Shown: positions 62,111-64,000 of the stretch, piece after piece | Layout: each line of letters opens with the position of its first letter | Position numbering within the stretch: the stretch's first letter is position 1 | Source of the DNA: Liolophura sinensis | Taxonomy: Eukaryota > Mollusca > Polyplacophora > Chitonida > Chitonidae | DNA length: 64,000 bases | Assembly: GCF_032854445.1 (NCBI RefSeq) | Contig: NC_088301.1 | Span: forward strand, 21,013,808-21,077,807 | Direction of reading: 5' to 3' | Translations under genes and position numbers: made by a program | Notes under the pieces: model-generated | What the model saw: the letters and a program-made list of their open reading frames with translations, nothing else | Databases searched by the model: none | Told to the model about the DNA's origin: nothing

Positions 62111-64000
62111 ATGTATTCCTCTGACCCATTCAATCATTTATAGCTAAATTGTTTGGGGTCTTCAGGGATTAGTATGCCCCTAATAATTTAAATACGTTCT
62201 AAGCCTCAGTACCCGTTTTTACCCTCACTCTGACATCATAAAACTAACCGAGATTCACTATTTATTTGTTCCTAGTATCAAATCAATTGCTAAAAACAAT
62301 TGACACCTTAAGAAAGAGTTCTTTACGGGTCAGTAAATAACTCGTAGTTGGAATATCAGAAATAAGTTTAAAGTTCAGTATTGCGTGGTGTTTATTCTCC
62401 TTTTGCCACCATGAAACCAGCTCACATTGAATTTAAATGCGTTCCTCTTACCACGTAAACCTTTGAGAACTAAATTTGTAGAGGTTTTCAGGGGTTAAAT
62501 ACCCATTTAAAACCTTACCCATTGGCAAAGAGATATATTGAATCAATACGTTGTCAGGCGCATTAGTTATGCACCTATTACGCCACCATAAAACCAGGTC
62601 ATATCTACTTTTAAGTTCTCCTTCGCATGAAAGCCTTTCAAACTTTGATTGATAAGGGCCTTCATGGGTCAATATGGCCCTAAACATAATCCACTGGAAC
62701 AACGGTATTCTGAACAAAAAAGTTTTAAGGTGTAGTATACTGGATATGCCCGCTTTCTGACAATAAAATGAAATGCAGGTAAAAACCAACACTAATGTTC
62801 TTCGTCTTACCAAAAACAGTCCACATGGAAACTACGTGTAAATTATCAGGGGTCTAAAAAAAATGCGATATTTTAAAGTGAAGCACTGGGTATAGTTACT
62901 TTCTACCACCATGAAACCAGTTAAATTCTACTCTGTAGCCCGTCTTCTTAGAAAAACAGCCCTTGAAACGTAGATTATCAGAGGTCTTTAGAGGATAATA
63001 CCTTCCCAAACATCCACCATTCGAAAAAAAGATATTCCGAATCAAGATGTTTCAAAGTGCAGCATTGGCTATATTTTTATTTTTCCACAATGAAGTCAGG
63101 TAAGATCAATTTTAAGGTCATTGTTCTGAGAACATTAACCAACCTCTAGAGTCTATACTATTAGGGGACTTCAGAGGTGCATACATGTACTTCCCCAAAC
63201 ATCTCGTACTGGAAGTAAAGAAATGGTGATCCAGTGCGTCCTATAAAGTGCAGTTCTGGTTATAGTCCCATTCTGTTACCTTAAATCGAGGTCAAACTAA
63301 TTCTATGGTCATCAAGTGAGTGGTTAGGTGCCTCAAACATCAACCATTGAAAAATAAATTTCCTTTCTGCTGCCCTGAAATGAGGTAACATGAATTCTAA
63401 AGTCTTTCTTAGCAAAACAGCTCTTACAAATTGAAGTTTTATTGGTCTTATTATGGCCTCAAACTTCACCCATTGCAAAAAATGTATTCTAGGGCAATGT
63501 GGTTTGAAGTACCCTATAAGAGCGATATTTTCACCATGAAGCAAAGTAAATTAACTCGAAGATTCTTTTTCTTGACAAAACAGTCAATAAAAACTAGCTT
63601 ATTACTTGTCTTCATGGTCAACGTCTCAAAGTGTAGTATTGGCTATATTTTTATTTTGCTACAATTAATCCAGGTAAAATGAAGTTTAAGGTCGTTTGTT
63701 CTGAGAAAACCAGACCCTAGAAACTAGATTTCAAGGGATCTTCATATGTCTATATATCTGAAGTGCCCCAAACCGGAAATAAAGACATGCTGAATCAGAA
63801 CGTTCTAAAGTGCAGCACTGTCTAGCCTATATAGTCCCTCTGTCCTACCGTAAATTCAGGTAAATTGTATGGTTCTTCTTAGAGAAAAGGATTCCATATA
63901 TCACTTACTGGAAGAAAGTTTTATTTCTTGAGCCAACATAATTACAGGTGCAGTGCTAATCGTAGTCCGTTTAGCTGTACTGCTCGAACTGTTATAGTGC
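62110..64000. repeat. Old, diverged tandem array with a period of about 190 bp, running off the window
   Basis: A phrase like AAAGTGCAGTATTGGCTATA recurs near 62375, 62732, 62878, 63059, 63248, 63632, 63811 and 63949. Each is followed by ACCATGAAACCAGGTAAA-type words, TTCTGAGAAAAC, GAAACTAGATTTTCAGGGGT, CTTCATGGGTCAATAT, CCCCAAACATCACCATTGGA and AAAGATATTCTGAATCA-type words. Spacings vary (about 140-190, one double). Copies are heavily diverged, so the array is old. No coding signal was found; the 60-120 codon frames are chance. Confidence 0.8.

Overview
The window looks like nuclear DNA of a lophotrochozoan animal. A mollusc is most likely and a brachiopod is not excluded. Genes are split by GT-AG introns, spacers are AT-rich, and there are many tRNA-derived SINEs whose central module and ATAAATAA tail resemble the MetaSINE type known from molluscs and other invertebrates. 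There are also palindromic MITEs, one broken LINE and about a dozen tandem arrays. No prokaryotic gene organisation, rRNA operon, tRNA gene or CRISPR array is present.

Three protein-coding genes can be assembled with consistent splice phases. (1) Plus strand, 3760-13846: an 11-exon, 404-residue coiled-coil protein with a strongly acidic tail, of unknown function. (2) Minus strand, 38278-23111: a complete 8-exon DHCR24 (delta(24)-sterol reductase, 523 residues), the sterol side-chain reductase of the endoplasmic reticulum. (3) Minus strand, 56987-45182: a complete 6-exon alpha-arrestin (ARRDC2/3/4-TXNIP type, 380 residues) ending in a PPxY motif. Gene 1 and DHCR24 are convergent; the alpha-arrestin lies upstream of DHCR24 on the same strand. 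I see no pathway link between the three.

Layout: 1-3.7 kb is non-coding and carries a 458-bp block that recurs, identical by eye, directly upstream of gene 1. 3.7-18.2 kb is gene 1; it has a 26-bp minisatellite in its last intron (455-bp higher-order period) and an 11-copy, 128-bp array starting right after the stop codon. 18.2-23.1 kb is the convergent spacer with several SINEs and a 30-bp array. 23.1-38.3 kb is DHCR24, whose introns hold a 3.9-kb ~110-bp array, two arrays in opposite orientations and a 32-bp array. 38.3-45.2 kb is intergenic with MITEs and an unexplained ORF. 45.2-57 kb is the alpha-arrestin. 57-64 kb holds an internally deleted LINE and an old ~190-bp satellite-like array that runs off the edge.

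The most striking observation is that at least two intronic arrays appear to be built from a 5' splice site. The DHCR24 intron-3 array repeats the last bases of exon 3 together with its GTAAG donor 31 times downstream of the real junction. The gene-1 intron-10 minisatellite starts in the donor region of exon 10. A third array starts at the gene-1 stop codon.
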